From NCBI RefSeq assembly GCF_000005505.3, contig NC_016133.3, forward strand, positions 4,278,001-4,342,000: DNA of 64,000 nt. The letters are read 5' to 3'. This document shows positions 43,669 through 56,287 of this stretch, in pieces. The notes beneath the pieces are model-generated. The model searched no databases and was not told the origin of the DNA. It was given only the letters and a program-made list of their open reading frames with translations. Origin of the DNA: Brachypodium distachyon. Its lineage: Eukaryota; Streptophyta; Magnoliopsida; Poales; Poaceae. The position numbers and the translations under genes were made by a program. Positions within the stretch are counted from its first letter, which is position 1, and the number at the start of each line of letters is the position of its first letter.

Positions 43669-46600
43669 ATGAAGGAAGCTTTTGATCCTCCTGACTCTGT
43701 GGCAACACCTCCAGAAAATGCTACTTCCAGCTGCACGAGAAACATCATGAGGAATGATGTTCTTGCTGGGCGAGATGCCACTTCCCCGCGTCAGTCATGT
43801 ATGTGTCCTGGTAGTTTCAAAACAAACTAATTCTAATTGAGTCAAGGCAACCTTTTTCGATCTTGTTCTTATTTTGGGGCAATTTTTTTCTCATCCTGCA
43901 GGGGACAGTATGAAATGTGAAGAGGATGCCAATTTTCTTTCGCATGCAAACAGGGCTTTGTCACTTCTGGTATGTGCATACCCTTGTTTATCATCTTTTT
44001 GTTTGTGCAACACCATCTCTTTCTTTCTTCTTTAACGAAACACTGTCTTCTATTATCATTGTTCAATATTAGAAGGGTGGTTATATTTGTCTGAACTTTA
44101 AATATTTGCTTTAGTCCACCTGACTAAAACAAAATATCAAATTATTCCATTTTTCCAGCATAACACCAAAGAGACATCATACCAATTGTGAATGGTTTGG
44201 ACATTTCTGCTTGTTATTGTTGGTTTAGACACTTGGTTTTATGGTTTAGGGGGCAATCACATTCTCATAGGTCATACGTGAGTCGTAGCTTGCGTTCATG
44301 CATGTGCCTCGGATGTACACTTGATTAATATAGCACAGTGAACAGAAATTCTTGTTCAGCAATATGTGCTAAGTAAAGTATGTGTTGGTATAAACATGCA
44401 ATCATGGATGACATGCTCTGATGCTCTAGACCAGACTTTGTGATTTTATTCATCATGATTCAAACAACCCATCCCTTCTCAGGACTATGACGCACAGTCT
44501 TCAGAGTCCAAGTATGGTGCTGCCATTGGGTCAGATGTACATTCTACGGAAGAAATTTCACCACGAAGTGAATATGATAGGCAGCACCCTTACTTTGATT
44601 TATCAAATGGTTCTTGGGAAAATTCTTCTTCATCATCGGAAGCAGTGGCAAGAAATCCAGATGCATCAGTGCATGTAATGGCAAAAATGAGAAATCAAAG
44701 TTACATCTTCGGGCCAGGGCATGATTACCTTAATTCATATCGTACTACCGGTCCTTGCATGAGAAGGTCATATCCAGAAGCAGCTAAAGTTGATTTCAGC
44801 TTTGATTGTCATCCAGAACATCACTGCAAAGGATCAAATCGATTTTCTGCCCTTCGAAACTGCAATGGTCAGTCTATTGAACATCACAATGAGGTATATC
44901 TGTGGATCATTTTAGTTGTACATTTGTGTATCTGACATACTTAACAAACAATTAATCCCTTTTGTGTATGGATGTATTTCTTCATAACAAATTCTCATTC
45001 AGACAGATAGTTGAGTTACCCAGAGGGACCCACTATGTGGATGAGACCACTTCACTTTCAAGTCGATGGTGCTTTGATAATGGGGGGCGTGGGGACCCTT
45101 CACTACCTAGAGGGCTGATGTATGGTGATGAGATCCCTTCTCTTTCTACTCGAAGGTGTAATGGCAATGAGGCGCTTTCATGGCACTATGGTTCTGAAAT
45201 TCCCTCGCTCTCAAGCAGACAAGGTTATGGTGATGAAATACCGTCTCTATCTTCTCGGAAGTGTAATGGCATTTCACGCTCAAGTCAGTGGCCCTTTGGT
45301 GCTGAAAGCCCCTCTCGGTCAAGTAGACAAAGTTATGGTGATGAGATCCCTTCTCTGTCTGCTCAGAGGTGTAATGGTATTTCATACTCAAGACAATTGC
45401 AGTATGGTGCTGAAAGCCCTCTGTTTTCAAGTAGACAGGTTTACGGCAGCAAGATTCCAGCACTATCTCGCCGTTGTCGCTACCAAGAAACGATACCTTC
45501 GTATTCTGGTCAAGGGTGCCATGATGCCGAGGCACGTCGATTATCAAGCTACCAGCAAGGTGCTTCTCATGGACGTGGTCACCCAAGAGACAGTTATGCC
45601 AGCAGTCTTGTTAGTAATCCGCAAGTCAAGATCACCACAAACAGACATACTGGGCACAAGACCACGGGTGCCTAACAGATTTGTAAACAGCACTAACTAC
45701 TGTAGAAATAGTAAGAAAGAAAACTCATTGAGAAATTCTGAAGATATAAGGGACCAAGTTTGTGGTCCCCGGGCAAACAACTTGAATAATGCCACAACAG
45801 CAACTACGAAGAAAGATATCATGAGTCCTTTGGTCCGCATGGATCAGTTTAACAGATCAGACTTCTCAGTTCAGTATGAACATGCCAGGTTCTACATGAT
45901 AAAGTCATATAGTGAAGATGATATTCATAAAGGTATCAAATACAATGTTTGGGCAAGTACACCAAATGGGAACAGTAAGCTGGATGCTGCTTTCCATGAA
46001 GCTCAGAATTTAATGAAGGAAAAGGGTTCAAAGTGTCCTGTCTTCCTATTCTTTTCGGTCAGTAAGGATCCATTGCTCTTGTTCTAATTTTCTTTTCATG
46101 TTCATACAAGCGCAAAAATTTAAGAGCCCTAATATCCGTCTAATTATACGTTCAAGCGAGATAGTTAAACAAGAAAAGTATTAGTGTTTGATGGTAACTT
46201 TCGTTAGGGAACTTGAGTTTTCTAATCCAAAAACTCATCTTTTGGGCCTAGTTTCTTCATCTTTTAATCCACCATAGCCAAAATGTTGGTAATTTAGTAT
46301 TTTTGTTATTTTTAGATTTCCTGTAGTTAACTGTAGATGCTAATTGGTTAACCAGGGCCTGTGAAAAAGGAATTTGCCAGCATGATGTTGATGTGCATTC
46401 TACTTTTTGTTTTGTTTCTTCTGTAAATGGACTGGCTTGATTATATTAAACTAGCTAAATCCATGTGCGTTTGATATGGAAATAAAAATATGTATTGCAT
46501 TAGTTGTTTAAATGTTTGTGCTCTCATATTCACCAACTTTGTTTTAAGTAACAATTATCTCAAAATACACGTCATCCCAATCAACTATGATCAATATACA

Positions 46601-49600
46601 TCTACCAGATAGAATGAGTGGCAATTGCCAATTATGATGATTTCTTAGAAACCTATGGAGTAGTCTTGATGGAGTGAACAGATGACCACCAAGTTAGTCT
46701 TTATAAGAGTTTTTTCATTAGTCAACTGAAAGAAGTTACAGAGTTCGCGAGTCGCGAGGAGAGGTAGTCCCGCAAAGATGCGGCGTCTACATTTTGATCG
46801 GCTTTCTTTAGCCGATGAGACCACAGACCGCATATGTCATGCATACCGGCCGGGCGACGTGGACGCTAGGGAAGCTGGAGTCAATGCATATGGTCGGGCC
46901 CTTGCTGGCATGGCTCGGATCTGGGGAACGGATGCATAGCCGGTCCCCCGCCGGCATGGCTCGGGTCTGGGGAAGTTGGAGTTGACGCATATGGCCGGGC
47001 AACGCAGGCGCTAGGGAAGTGTGGTTTTGCCTGAGTCACGGCCTAAACTGCGCCTCCTTTACTCTCGCTGGATATGACTCTCTTGCACCCAAAAAAATCC
47101 TTTTGCACCCTGATCTCTCTGTTTTGTCAATTGTCCCTTGGTTCAATTTATCACTATTTTGTCAACTGGCAAAATTTAAAGACAGGTGCTTTCACCGATT
47201 CTCTATTTCAGGTTAATACAAGTGGGCAGTTTGTTGGATTGGCTGAGATGTTAGGACCTGTTGATTTCAAGAAGACCATGGACTTTTGGCAACAAGATAA
47301 ATGGAATGGCTTTTTCCCGGTAATTTGGCACATTGTAAAGGACATTCCTAATCGGCTCTTCAAACATATCACTCTTGAAAATAATGACAACAGACCTGTT
47401 ACTTTCAGCAGGGACACTCAGGAGGTACCATGATTTCACTCTCGTTCTGTATCGTAAAAAACTTCCATGTTTTCTTTGTTGGATCGATTTTCTCCTACTG
47501 ATGCATTAAATAGCATAAAAGGAACCATTCATTTGCTCAAGAGAAAGTTGCTCCCTTCAGTGATTTACAGTAGCAGGATTATGAAAATGCTCCTATTGAC
47601 AAATGTGTTCCTATGTTATAATCAATATATAACCTGGCCATGTCTGATACGCTACTAGTTGCATGCATTAGTGCTACCATCGTACCACTACGGCCTTTTC
47701 TTTCTTACTCTTTGTACCTTGCACTCTTGTCTCTTTTGTCACTTTGTCTACGACAACAGGGAAAAACTCTTGTGGGGACAAAGTTAAGTAGTAAAATCTA
47801 GTAGCACTGAATGGACCTATTTTAGTTCTTTTCATACCTTTGAAGGATCGTTACTACTGTACGGAGCACCTATTTTGCATTCCGATTGAACTGTTATGTT
47901 CCACCTGGCAAGCAACTATCTTGTTCAATAAGACAAGCATGACAAAATTCTTAGATCTATATGGCATATGTATTGGCCTATTAGGGATATAATGGTAAAG
48001 TGGGTTCTTAACTGGAAAGTATGTCCAGTTGAGAGACAATTATGTTCAGTTAGGAGAGGCAACTATGGACATGATTTTTGGCTACCAATCTTTTTTGACT
48101 GAAAACAGTAGGAGAGGCTCCTACTGTGGTATATTAATAATAATTTTGGCTACCAATCTCAACTACTCTCTTTCCAAGAAGCAGAGCATTTGTAAATTTA
48201 GAAAAATTATCTGAAAATCAAACCAATAATTCCTGATAATGCATCAAACAGTAGCGCAAGGGGACCAGTGCACTACACTGCATTGTTTACATCGATATTT
48301 CAGAGGACCTGATTTTATCAAGTTCAATTCTCTTATTTTGACATGGTATCAAGTTTCTCGAGTTATGCTTTGTTGCTGTTTTATTTTAGTTTCTTATTGT
48401 CTAGATTTTAACAAATATCTTGTTCGTTTTATGTAGATTCACCTGCCCCAGGGTCTGGAATTGCTGAAAATTTTCAAGGCTTATCCCCATGTAACATCAA
48501 TTCTGGATGATTTTGACTTTTATGAAGAAAAGGAAAATTCACGCTGTGCACAGAAGGGAATAAATGTAGACTCATTACATGAAGCCAGACTCTCTTACTT
48601 TCGAAAAGATGACTTGAAATCAATGGTATGTAATTTTCCTTTTAAAGCTTTATGATAAGCTATTACTCTGTTATACTTCTAACAATGGAGACGTCAGATA
48701 ACTGTATTTTTGTTATCTTATTATTATTCTTTCAAGAGAATCACAGCCAATGTGTGAACATTGTAGCATTACATAAAACCAACAAATATCTAACAAAGAA
48801 TCTACACTTGGACATGTACCTTTATTTAAAAGGAAGTTACTTTAACTGCTGCCGGTCTACAAAAGGAAAGAAAACTAGTACTGTATTCAGGAAGACCAGG
48901 TTTCTGCAGTATGTCAATGTAATGTATGTAGTCTTGGTGACTCAATTTAGAAACATTCAAAGTTGCGACAGAGGTAAAAGAACTTACGACTGAGAGTTGC
49001 TCTAGTGCTAACCCTGACGGAAACCGGCCTATCTGGAACGTGATTTGGAAGTCTAATGTTCCGCCCAAAGTCAGAGTTTTTGCTTGGAAATTGGCAATGA
49101 ACTCGCTGGCTGTTCAGGAGCTTCGATCTAAACGCATTAAGAAATCGAGGCCCCTGTGTTCGGTTTGCTGGACTGAAACTGAAACCAGCTACCACGCTGT
49201 CATGACTTGCCCCCAAAGCTCTTGCTCTTTGCCAGCGGATGCGGGCAGAATGGAACCTTCCGAGTGAAGAGGATCTTCGGTTCAGTGGGAAAGACTGGGT
49301 GCTTGTCTTGCTGGACTCCGTCGATGCTCCTACTAAACAGAAGCTGCTGTTCCTGTGGTGGCGAGCATGGCATCTGAGGAATGACTCGGTGTTTGGCACG
49401 GGGCGAGCCAGCGTGGAGGAGTCTGCCCGCTTCATTTGCAACTACTCCAAAGCCATGGATAATCTTAATCAATCTGATGAGGTGCTTATCAGTTGTTTCG
49501 GTAGTGTTAATGGCTCGAAAGAGACTATACCTGTGTCCCAAGTTGTGTGGTTAATCGTCACAACCTGGCTCAGGTGGACTGGGAACCACCTGACCGGCTC

Positions 49601-50350
49601 TGGGTTAAGCTGAACACTGAGGCAAGCTTCATCTCTGCCACTGGAGAGGCATGGCGGGGCGCCGTACTGAGATCTTGCACTGGCCAGGTCCTCGCTTCTG
49701 CTTGGGGAGCTAGCACGATCTGCTCTTCCGCCTTTGAAGCGGAAACTACCGCCTGCTTGATGGGTTTGCGGACCCTGTGCACTTCTCAAGGCGGCAACGT
49801 TGTTGTGGAGAGTGACAACAAACTCCTCACCTCGGCGATTCACAGAGCTGCAACGGATCGCTCAGATTTGTGTTTCAGCCTTCGATCAATCGCTGGTTCG
49901 CTGGCTTGCTTCAACAATTCCAGGGTGTGCTGGGTGCCGCGCTCTAGTAATGAGGCTGCCCACTGTTTAGCTAAGTTTGCTAGGGAAAGTCTTTCTTCTG
50001 GTGTCTTAGTTGGTTCAAGTCCCTGCCCTCTAAAGGCTGCGACTGTCAATGATTGTAATACCCTTGATCCCAGCTAATATATATCGCTTTTCCCCTCAAA
50101 AAAAAAAGAAACATTCAAACTTCAAAGATACAAATGACTAACACCTGCCTATTTGTCTTTCCAAAAGCTGTCTGGTTACCATAGTTTACAAAGCAGCAGA
50201 GTTTGGTCCAATACCATGAACCTGAGCCCTGCACTGCCGCTCCTTCCATTGTTATGTGACATACTTCCTGACCATGCTGATTCCCATTTGCAGGGAGATT
50301 TAGAGGCAGGTATGGAGAGCATGAACTTGTACGAGTCCTGGGAGGACTAA
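43669..50350 (+). CDS. YTH-domain m6A reader (ECT family), apparent frameshift
   Basis: Exons: 43669-43798, 43902-43969, 44483-44893, 45007-46057, 47212-47424, 48437-48625 and 50294-50350. About 705 aa if one surplus base near 45666-45675 is ignored. The N-terminal half is low complexity and includes 3.5 tandem units starting YGDEIPSLS. The C-terminal YTH domain runs from [20 protein letters not shown] through [56 protein letters not shown] and VTFSRDTQE; the three cage Trp (NVW, DFW, DKW) are present. The family binds N6-methyladenosine in mRNA, in cytoplasm or nucleus. As written, exon 4 stops at TAA 45673-45675 before the YTH domain, which resumes in another frame. All other junctions are canonical. 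A LINE sits in the last intron. Confidence 0.85.
45121..45510 (+). repeat. Coding tandem repeat in the YTH gene (about 36 aa units)
   Basis: Units start at 45121, 45226 and 45334, with a partial fourth at 45442. Each starts YGDEIPSLS (last YGSKIPALS), then R-C-N-G, and a second half of the form YGAESP..SSRQ. Unit lengths are 35, 36 and 36 codons. Confidence 0.85.
48949..50119 (+). mobile_element. 5'-truncated LINE (L1-type) in the last YTH intron
   Basis: Insert 48962-50106 flanked by 13-bp direct repeats AGAAACATTCAAA (48949-48961 and 50107-50119), ending in a poly(A) run. It encodes the tail of a LINE ORF2: a zinc-binding region ([20 protein letters not shown], then [20 protein letters not shown]) and an RNase H domain ([31 protein letters not shown], then [17 protein letters not shown]). 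Frame shifts near 49215 and 49545 show decay. It is in the same orientation as the host gene. Confidence 0.88.
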
Positions 50351-51131
50351 TCGCGATTGTTCTGCTGCGCATCTGAAAAGTCACACGAGCCAGTAAATAG
50401 GTCGATCATAAGTTTGATCCATCAAAGTCGGTACTACACGAGTTAACTGAATAAGCTATAGAATGTTTGTAATTTGTATGAAGTTATGAACCAGATATAT
50501 AGTTCTCGGGTAAACAGAGGGCAAGGTTTCGAGAGTTTCTGTGGAGGATAATTAATAGTTTATAAGTGATTACATGCTTTATGATGACTGGTCATGTGTC
50601 CGTTTGGTTGTATGTGAAACTTGATCAGAGTTATACTCCGTATTTTGATCGACAGGAACGGTTAAACCGGCAGGTATATGGTAACTGCAGGGATTATGCT
50701 GTTTGGGGTTTTCGTTTTCTGTGTGCTCATTTGCATTTCAATGTTTGGCTGTGTCATGCTCGCTGCAAGCTTAGATATGTCTTGCTCAGTCGACAACAAA
50801 GTAATAACAAAAAGAATAGGAAAAATGTAGTCCAATCGTTTCTTTCCTTTTTGGGCTTCAATTGATGGAAAAAGTATTTCCAATCAGACGTAATTCGTTA
50901 AAACAATGTGCCAATAGAGTAATTTTTATGTTGCACATGTAAAATCAAGTAAAAATAGGTAAAATCAAATATTACACCGGGAGTTTATGCTTTCATGGGG
51001 TCAGGCCTAGGCTACCATGTGCCCATACCTAGAAATATTACTCTATAAAAGACTCTGATTGCCTATCATTACTCTTATAAAAGACTGTTGGTGGCTACCG
51101 TCTATCACATTCAGACCGTGTCACTTGATTA
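50351..51131. other. YTH gene 3' UTR and spacer
   Basis: 3' UTR of the YTH gene followed by AT-rich spacer. No other gene recognised. Confidence 0.5.
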
Positions 51132-51240
51132 TACTCCCTCGGATCCTAAATTGTTGTCAAAAATCTCTAGACGCTTTTTAAGAATAGATACATTCACATT
51201 TGGACAAATTTGAGTCAAGAATTTAGGATCAGAGCGAGTA
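51132..51240. mobile_element. Stowaway MITE
   Basis: TA-flanked, with ends CTCCCTCGGATCCTAAATTG and AATTTAGGATCAGAGCGAG and the CTCTAGACGCTTTTTAAGAA block. Confidence 0.88.
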
Positions 51241-52143
51241 ATTTTTTGGCATCAGTTGTTGATTTAGCATAAATCATTGAGATGGAAACAAATCTGAATT
51301 ATATAATCTAAGATTATAAATAATAATACAACATTCTTTTAAAACATGTTATTTTAGTCCGAGCATTGGTATGGTGCTAGTTCGCCACCAAAAGAATATG
51401 CAGTATGTTTAAATGTAACAACTCAAAAAATCAATTTGATTGGAAGCTATGTGAAAACAAAAACTAAAATACATCTCACTTGTCCATAGAAAATGGCAAC
51501 TACCATTGTCCATAGTTACCAGATGAACATGGCAGTTTGCAACCGAATAATCAGAGATCAATTAGTCGACAACTCCTTACCAAGGAGGCAAGGATAGTAA
51601 CACGAACAACAGTATATGGTAATTTCTTACAGAGTACACACAATCATCTGGGTAGATGTGACCGTTACATGCTTCAATTGAACAAAGAAACCAAGTGCAA
51701 CAACAGTACATGAATGAACTCGTAAAATGTAGCTTCCAATAGTCTATATACAAAAAATTGCAGGGTTGCAGGTAACCTGCGCTGAGCAAACAACACAAGG
51801 TGCATCATGAGAAGCTCTGGTTATGACAGCGAGCTGCGTCGCAACATGTCCTGAGAATGCTAATTTATGTACATCTCCACATCACGATAGGAGGACTTGC
51901 AAATACAGTGGAGTCGAACACGGTTCAACCATCCAGACTTGAATCTTGCAACACTGTTGGCTTGAATCTTCCGTCCCAGGGATCCATGCGACACTTCAAC
52001 CAAGTCGAAGTAGCACATCTCCCGCCATCCCACGTTGACTCAACTGGCAGGGCAAAGATCACAAGGAGTCATCGCTAATCCATGGGTAAAGAACTTCACA
52101 ACAGGTGAAGAGCAATTAGCCAATTACCATGGTTGCTTATGCA
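51241..52143. other. Spacer and DUF1644 gene 3' UTR
   Basis: AT-rich, no additional gene. The part nearest 52143 is presumably the 3' UTR of the minus-strand DUF1644 gene. Confidence 0.5.
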
Positions 52144-53265
52144 TCAGCGCCGCTCCTCTGACCTTGATCTTACGAACCTCCGGCGACTTCTTGGCCTCTG
52201 AATCTCTTCAGCTAGGTTATCATCCCCCTCCTCGTCATCGTCGTCGTCATACTGGAGACCTAATAAGTTCTCTCCCCACAGATAACGACGCCTCTGCCTT
52301 CTTAAGCCCCTTGATGAGCCTCTTGGCTCATCTCCTGATCTCATTGGACTAGTGCTCATCATATGGAATAGAAAGAATGTTGTCAACAAAGACCCACTTG
52401 GTTGACTTGGTCCACTGCCTTCACGGTTGTGGGAAGACATATCACCACCTTCAATAACATAATCTCCAAGCACAACTGCCCCGGGCATAGCAGACCTGAT
52501 TGCACTCAGTATGTCACCATACTCCCGCTGGTGCTCCAGGCGGTGCCACGCACGGCGTCTTGATGGGTCTACATCGGCAGGCCTTGTTGTGGGGTGGACC
52601 CTCCTGGCATGTCTACGGAGCGCACTGTAGTTACCAGAAAATGTGCATGCTTCCCGCGAGCAAGCTCTTGCCTTCTCATCCAAATACTGCCTGGCATCTT
52701 TGATGATCTGCCAGCCCTCCACAGTACCCCTACACAGCGGGCACATCAATTGGTTCAAGTTGGCCGCCTCACCTGACTCCACAAGCCCACTTCCTTCTCC
52801 CTCGTGAGCTTCCAATGTTAAATCTGTGTCTTGATTAAAATTGATTTCTTCTTGTTGCCCAGCTACAGCTGCAGAGCTATGAATGACATGCTGATGACCG
52901 AGATCTTCGTGGTCAGGTATATCTATTAATAGGCTGGGACTCTCTCTACTGAGACCAATATGAGATATCTGTGCAACATTTTGGTTACTCGGATCTCTAG
53001 GAAAGGAAGAGCTCGGCTGTGATGAACTGTCCATGTGGTCCAGTTTCATTTTCTTAAACCTATCTAGGCAATTTGAGTGTCTATAGCTCGTATCACATAT
53101 GTAGGACCTGCATCCTTTGTCATGGGAGCTGCACAGCAAAAGAACAGCATTGTGGGGGTGGTCCATGCAAATTGGGCATCGAGCATCATCCCATTCCTTG
53201 TGCAGCGCAGAAATTTCTCCATCTGCATTTGGCATCTTAAACAACTTGTTCTCTCCATTTGGCAT
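52144..53265 (-). CDS. DUF1644 zinc-finger-like protein
   Basis: One coding exon, 373 aa, from ATG at 53265 to TGA at 52144. It carries the plant DUF1644 signature: EWDDARCPICMDHPHNAVLL then CSSHDKGCRSYICDTSYRHS, a Ser-rich linker, then LMCPLCRGTVEGWQIIKDAR, ACTFSGNYSALRRHARRVHP (C2H2-like), and a W/R-rich block (RRRAWHRLEHQREYGDILSA). The C-terminus has a short hydrophobic stretch (SLLTTFFLFHMM), an acidic Asp/Glu run and an Arg-rich tail. DUF1644 proteins are plant-specific and several rice members are linked to salt and ABA stress responses; the molecular activity is not established. A 5' UTR intron is likely, because an acceptor (TCCCAG) precedes the ATG by about 20 bp and no upstream coding exon was found. 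A TTG-initiated extension was rejected. Confidence 0.88.
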   Translation of the reverse strand: MPNGENKLFKMPNADGEISALHKEWDDARCPICMDHPHNAVLLLCSSHDKGCRSYICDTSYRHSNCLDRFKKMKLDHMDSSSQPSSSFPRDPSNQNVAQISHIGLSRESPSLLIDIPDHEDLGHQHVIHSSAAVAGQQEEINFNQDTDLTLEAHEGEGSGLVESGEAANLNQLMCPLCRGTVEGWQIIKDARQYLDEKARACSREACTFSGNYSALRRHARRVHPTTRPADVDPSRRRAWHRLEHQREYGDILSAIRSAMPGAVVLGDYVIEGGDMSSHNREGSGPSQPSGSLLTTFFLFHMMSTSPMRSGDEPRGSSRGLRRQRRRYLWGENLLGLQYDDDDDEEGDDNLAEEIQRPRSRRRFVRSRSEERR

Positions 53266-55029
53266 ATTGGACAAGCTGTCCTGGGACCAATTACAAGTGC
53301 ATAGCCAGTTAATTTAATATTGAAGTATATATAACAATGGTCTAGACTATCGAGATATTAAAGGCAGACAAATCAAAAAATGTGTATATGTTAACATGCT
53401 TCAAGCCTTCAACAGTTTCAAGTTTCCAAATTAATTCTTTTTTTAATAGAACTCCAAATTAATTCATAGTATTCATCATGTCATCCATATATGCACATAA
53501 ACAAGTAACTTTCAGTTTCAATCAAGAAAGTTAAGAACAAAATTTATGAATAGTTGGGATTTCAATTAAGATAAACAGTTTGCATATATCGAGTCAATAT
53601 CTATTCAACTGATTTCATATGTTTGATACAGGGATCATATTACTCCAATCGGAGTGGTGAAATCAACTAGAACCAGAATTGATGAGTTCAGTATAAGAGA
53701 CTAAATGATTTGATATCTCCTAAACCCCTATTAGAGCCAAGAACAGTACTGCAATTAGTTGCTTCTGTCAAATATCTGTCCTCGTCTCATCAAATGGTAA
53801 CACAAACTACAAATCTAAAAGTATTGAAAAAGCTCGTAACTCCAATGTGTTATTTCTTATTCGCGTTTATTTATCCTCTATTTAGTAACCCATCATATGT
53901 CCATACCAGAATAAAAAACCAAGATGATATTAACTATATAACCTTTTTCCTTGACTGGAGTAACATAATGATAATGATAACAATGCTTTATTTTACTTAG
54001 CAACAGTGACTGGAACAACATTACATCTTCCACACAGCGGTGTAAAACTGATACGAACGATAATGGCTAACACCCACACTACAATTCACAATTAAAAATC
54101 CATTGCTATAACAATTCTAATGGGTCATCAATAAACTCCATTATCAACAAACATGTCTCCATCACTATGATCTAGATCATCCACCAACCAATACTAGCTT
54201 TCTCCACATCCTTATATCATCATATGACAACTTTCTCCTCCTGTTCAAATTAACCACAGCCTATATGCACCACCAGCTACTTAAGTAGATTTGTCACCAC
54301 CGATAAATATCAAGAGACTGACATGTTAATAACAACATACAACATGATCTAAGCCACAAGTATGTTGCATTATTGCAAGCCATTAACGTAAAAAAATTCT
54401 ATTTATGCAGCAGAATGTGATTTTCACATCCATCAGAACAAGCTAGTAGAGACCTATGTCCTTAAAAGAAGGCAAGAAGCTAGCTGAGACCTATGATGTA
54501 TTCAGAGGCAATGACCATACAGCCAAGGACAGGCAGCTGCATAAGCAAACTATGGCACTACACTTATTATCTCATGATTTTTCATACCATGATTCTGTAA
54601 TCAGACCAAGATTTCCTTGTAAAGTGTGGAATTGGATCACCTTTGTACACAGATTACAGATAATGATTCCATTTAGCTGAGTACACCTATTAGTGCATGC
54701 ACTAATTTCTTTTTCCATTATACTCTTTGGTTCATACTACCTGCGACACCAAAATTTCCGTACGTCCTCCGCCGCTTGAACTATTATCACATGAATATGG
54801 CACTAATCAGGATCAAGCTGTGTTCACTGACATTACAACCTTCTGAATGCACCCAAGCAATCAGAAGCACGCTATTGTATTTGCCACTCAGACCCAGGTA
54901 AAGCTAATAGATAGCAAAAACTAATGATCAAATTACTAGGGCTAGTGAAATATTTTAGTCAAAATATATCTATCTCTATCTCAGTCAGGTCATTGTGAGC
55001 ACTATAGTTTGCAAAATTGCTCAGACAAG
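53266..55029. other. Upstream region of the DUF1644 gene
   Basis: AT-rich, probably a 5' UTR intron and promoter. No coding sequence recognised. Confidence 0.5.
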
Positions 55030-55262
55030 CACGGGCGGAGGACCCAGTATGGCAAGGTAGGGCGGCCGCGCTACCTTGATTTTAGCCCTGGTTACGAATC
55101 GGGGAAGATTAAGGAGATGAAACGAGGAGCTAAAGGGCGGAATCCGTTCGTGGGGTGATGGGAGGACAAACGGTCGGGAGCGAGACAATCGAAGGGGAGA
55201 TCAACCTGCGGTGGCGGCGCTCGCGCGAGGAGGAAGACGGGCGACGGAGCGAGGGGGTGTGG
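55030..55262 (+). mobile_element. hAT-like repeat, copy C
   Basis: Starts CACGGGCGGAGGACCCAG, with the near-palindrome AAGGTAGGGCGG/CCGCGCTACCTT, then TTAAGGAGATGAAACG and AAAGGGCGGAATCCGTTCGT. It matches copies A (3454) and B (11174, inverted) over about 230 bp. The right end is not defined. Confidence 0.6.
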
Positions 55263-55947
55263 GGGTGTGAGGCCTCGGCGGTGGGCGGTGGCGCAGCGGT
55301 CGGATTGGAGCGTGGGTAGGTCAGGACTCAGGAGAGGAATGAAGAGGAAGAGGAAACAAAGGAACTGTATTTCCTTTTATATTTTCAGACTAATCCGATT
55401 TTGTTTAGAATTTGTAATTTGTATGTTTAATTGCAAAGCAATAAAGTCAGCCACGATCACATTCCTTAAAAAAGAGTTAATTTGATATATGCCGCTGCAA
55501 TTCTTGTGTATTTGCGTATCTTGAAAGATGAAATATTGGACGCTGCTGAGGAGACCGAAATACCCAGACGGTGGACGGCCACTCCGCCGAGATGGCCCAG
55601 TCCGGCGGGAGCCCGGCGACCACCAACCTCTGTACGGTATGTAAAATTCTAACCTCGCAGTGTCGAATATTTCGTGGAGAGAACAGAGAGCGGAGAGAGG
55701 GAATGGGCATAGGTAGGAAAGGGGGAGGAAGTCAGGGCTTTTTTCAAAGAATTTCGTCAAATGGTTATACGACAGGTGTGCCTAGTCCACGTGGTTGCCA
55801 CGTTGGCCTCACACGCGTGCAAACAACATTAGGACCTGAAATGAATCATTTATGAAATTATTATGACCAAAACGTGCATTTCAAAAGTTTTAAGACTAAC
55901 TTGGCACCTTTACAAAAGAATTAGAACCTACAGTGTATTTTTCCTCT
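55263..55947. other. Unassigned, GC-richer patch
   Basis: At 55591-55635 there is a short exon-like segment (MAQSGGSPATTNLCT followed by GTATGT), but no continuation was found. It may be a captured gene fragment between two repeat copies. No other gene. Confidence 0.35.
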
Positions 55948-56287
55948 TTAGGGAATCATCTCCGGCCAAGTACGTTCAACGCACATGACTTTCCATCTTT
56001 TTGGATGGACAACTCAAGGGTTGTTTGAAACCAGTGAAGTTAGTCAATTTCGTGCAGGGGTACGAGTGGCATGTTGCCGCTCAAGTTTAATTGCAATCTT
56101 TTTACTGAATCATCGACAGTATTTCGTGTTGCAAAGATTGATATCATGGAGAAAATGTCTTCAAGAGATTTCGTTGTAATTCTTAGTTATAGGAGTTGCT
56201 TTATAAAAAAAATTGTTCTATGATCCAAATCATTGTACCTGTAACGTTCTAGAGTTTGAATAAAGTTACGTATTATTTTCAAAAAAA
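55948..56287 (+). mobile_element. Retroelement 3'-end fragment, copy 2
   Basis: Same family as 7297-7543. This copy continues through TGTAACGTTCTAGAGTTTGA and ATAAAGTTACGTATTATTTT into an A-rich tail, as expected for a non-LTR-type 3' end. Confidence 0.55.

Noticed and set aside
45003..45006. First AG (45002) as the acceptor of YTH exon 4
   Set aside because: It gives an immediate stop (ACA GAT AGT TGA); the next AG at 45006 keeps the frame open.
45146..45586. Minus-strand open frame opposite YTH exon 4
   Set aside because: It mirrors the coding tandem repeat; no known domain, and the sense frame matches the gene.
49040..50077. Host RNase H gene inside the YTH intron
   Set aside because: Zinc-knuckle plus RNase H order, frame breaks, poly(A) tail and 13-bp TSD show a truncated LINE.
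53266..53274. Extension of the DUF1644 protein to a TTG start
   Set aside because: Non-ATG start with no support; the first ATG at 53265 gives a full domain.
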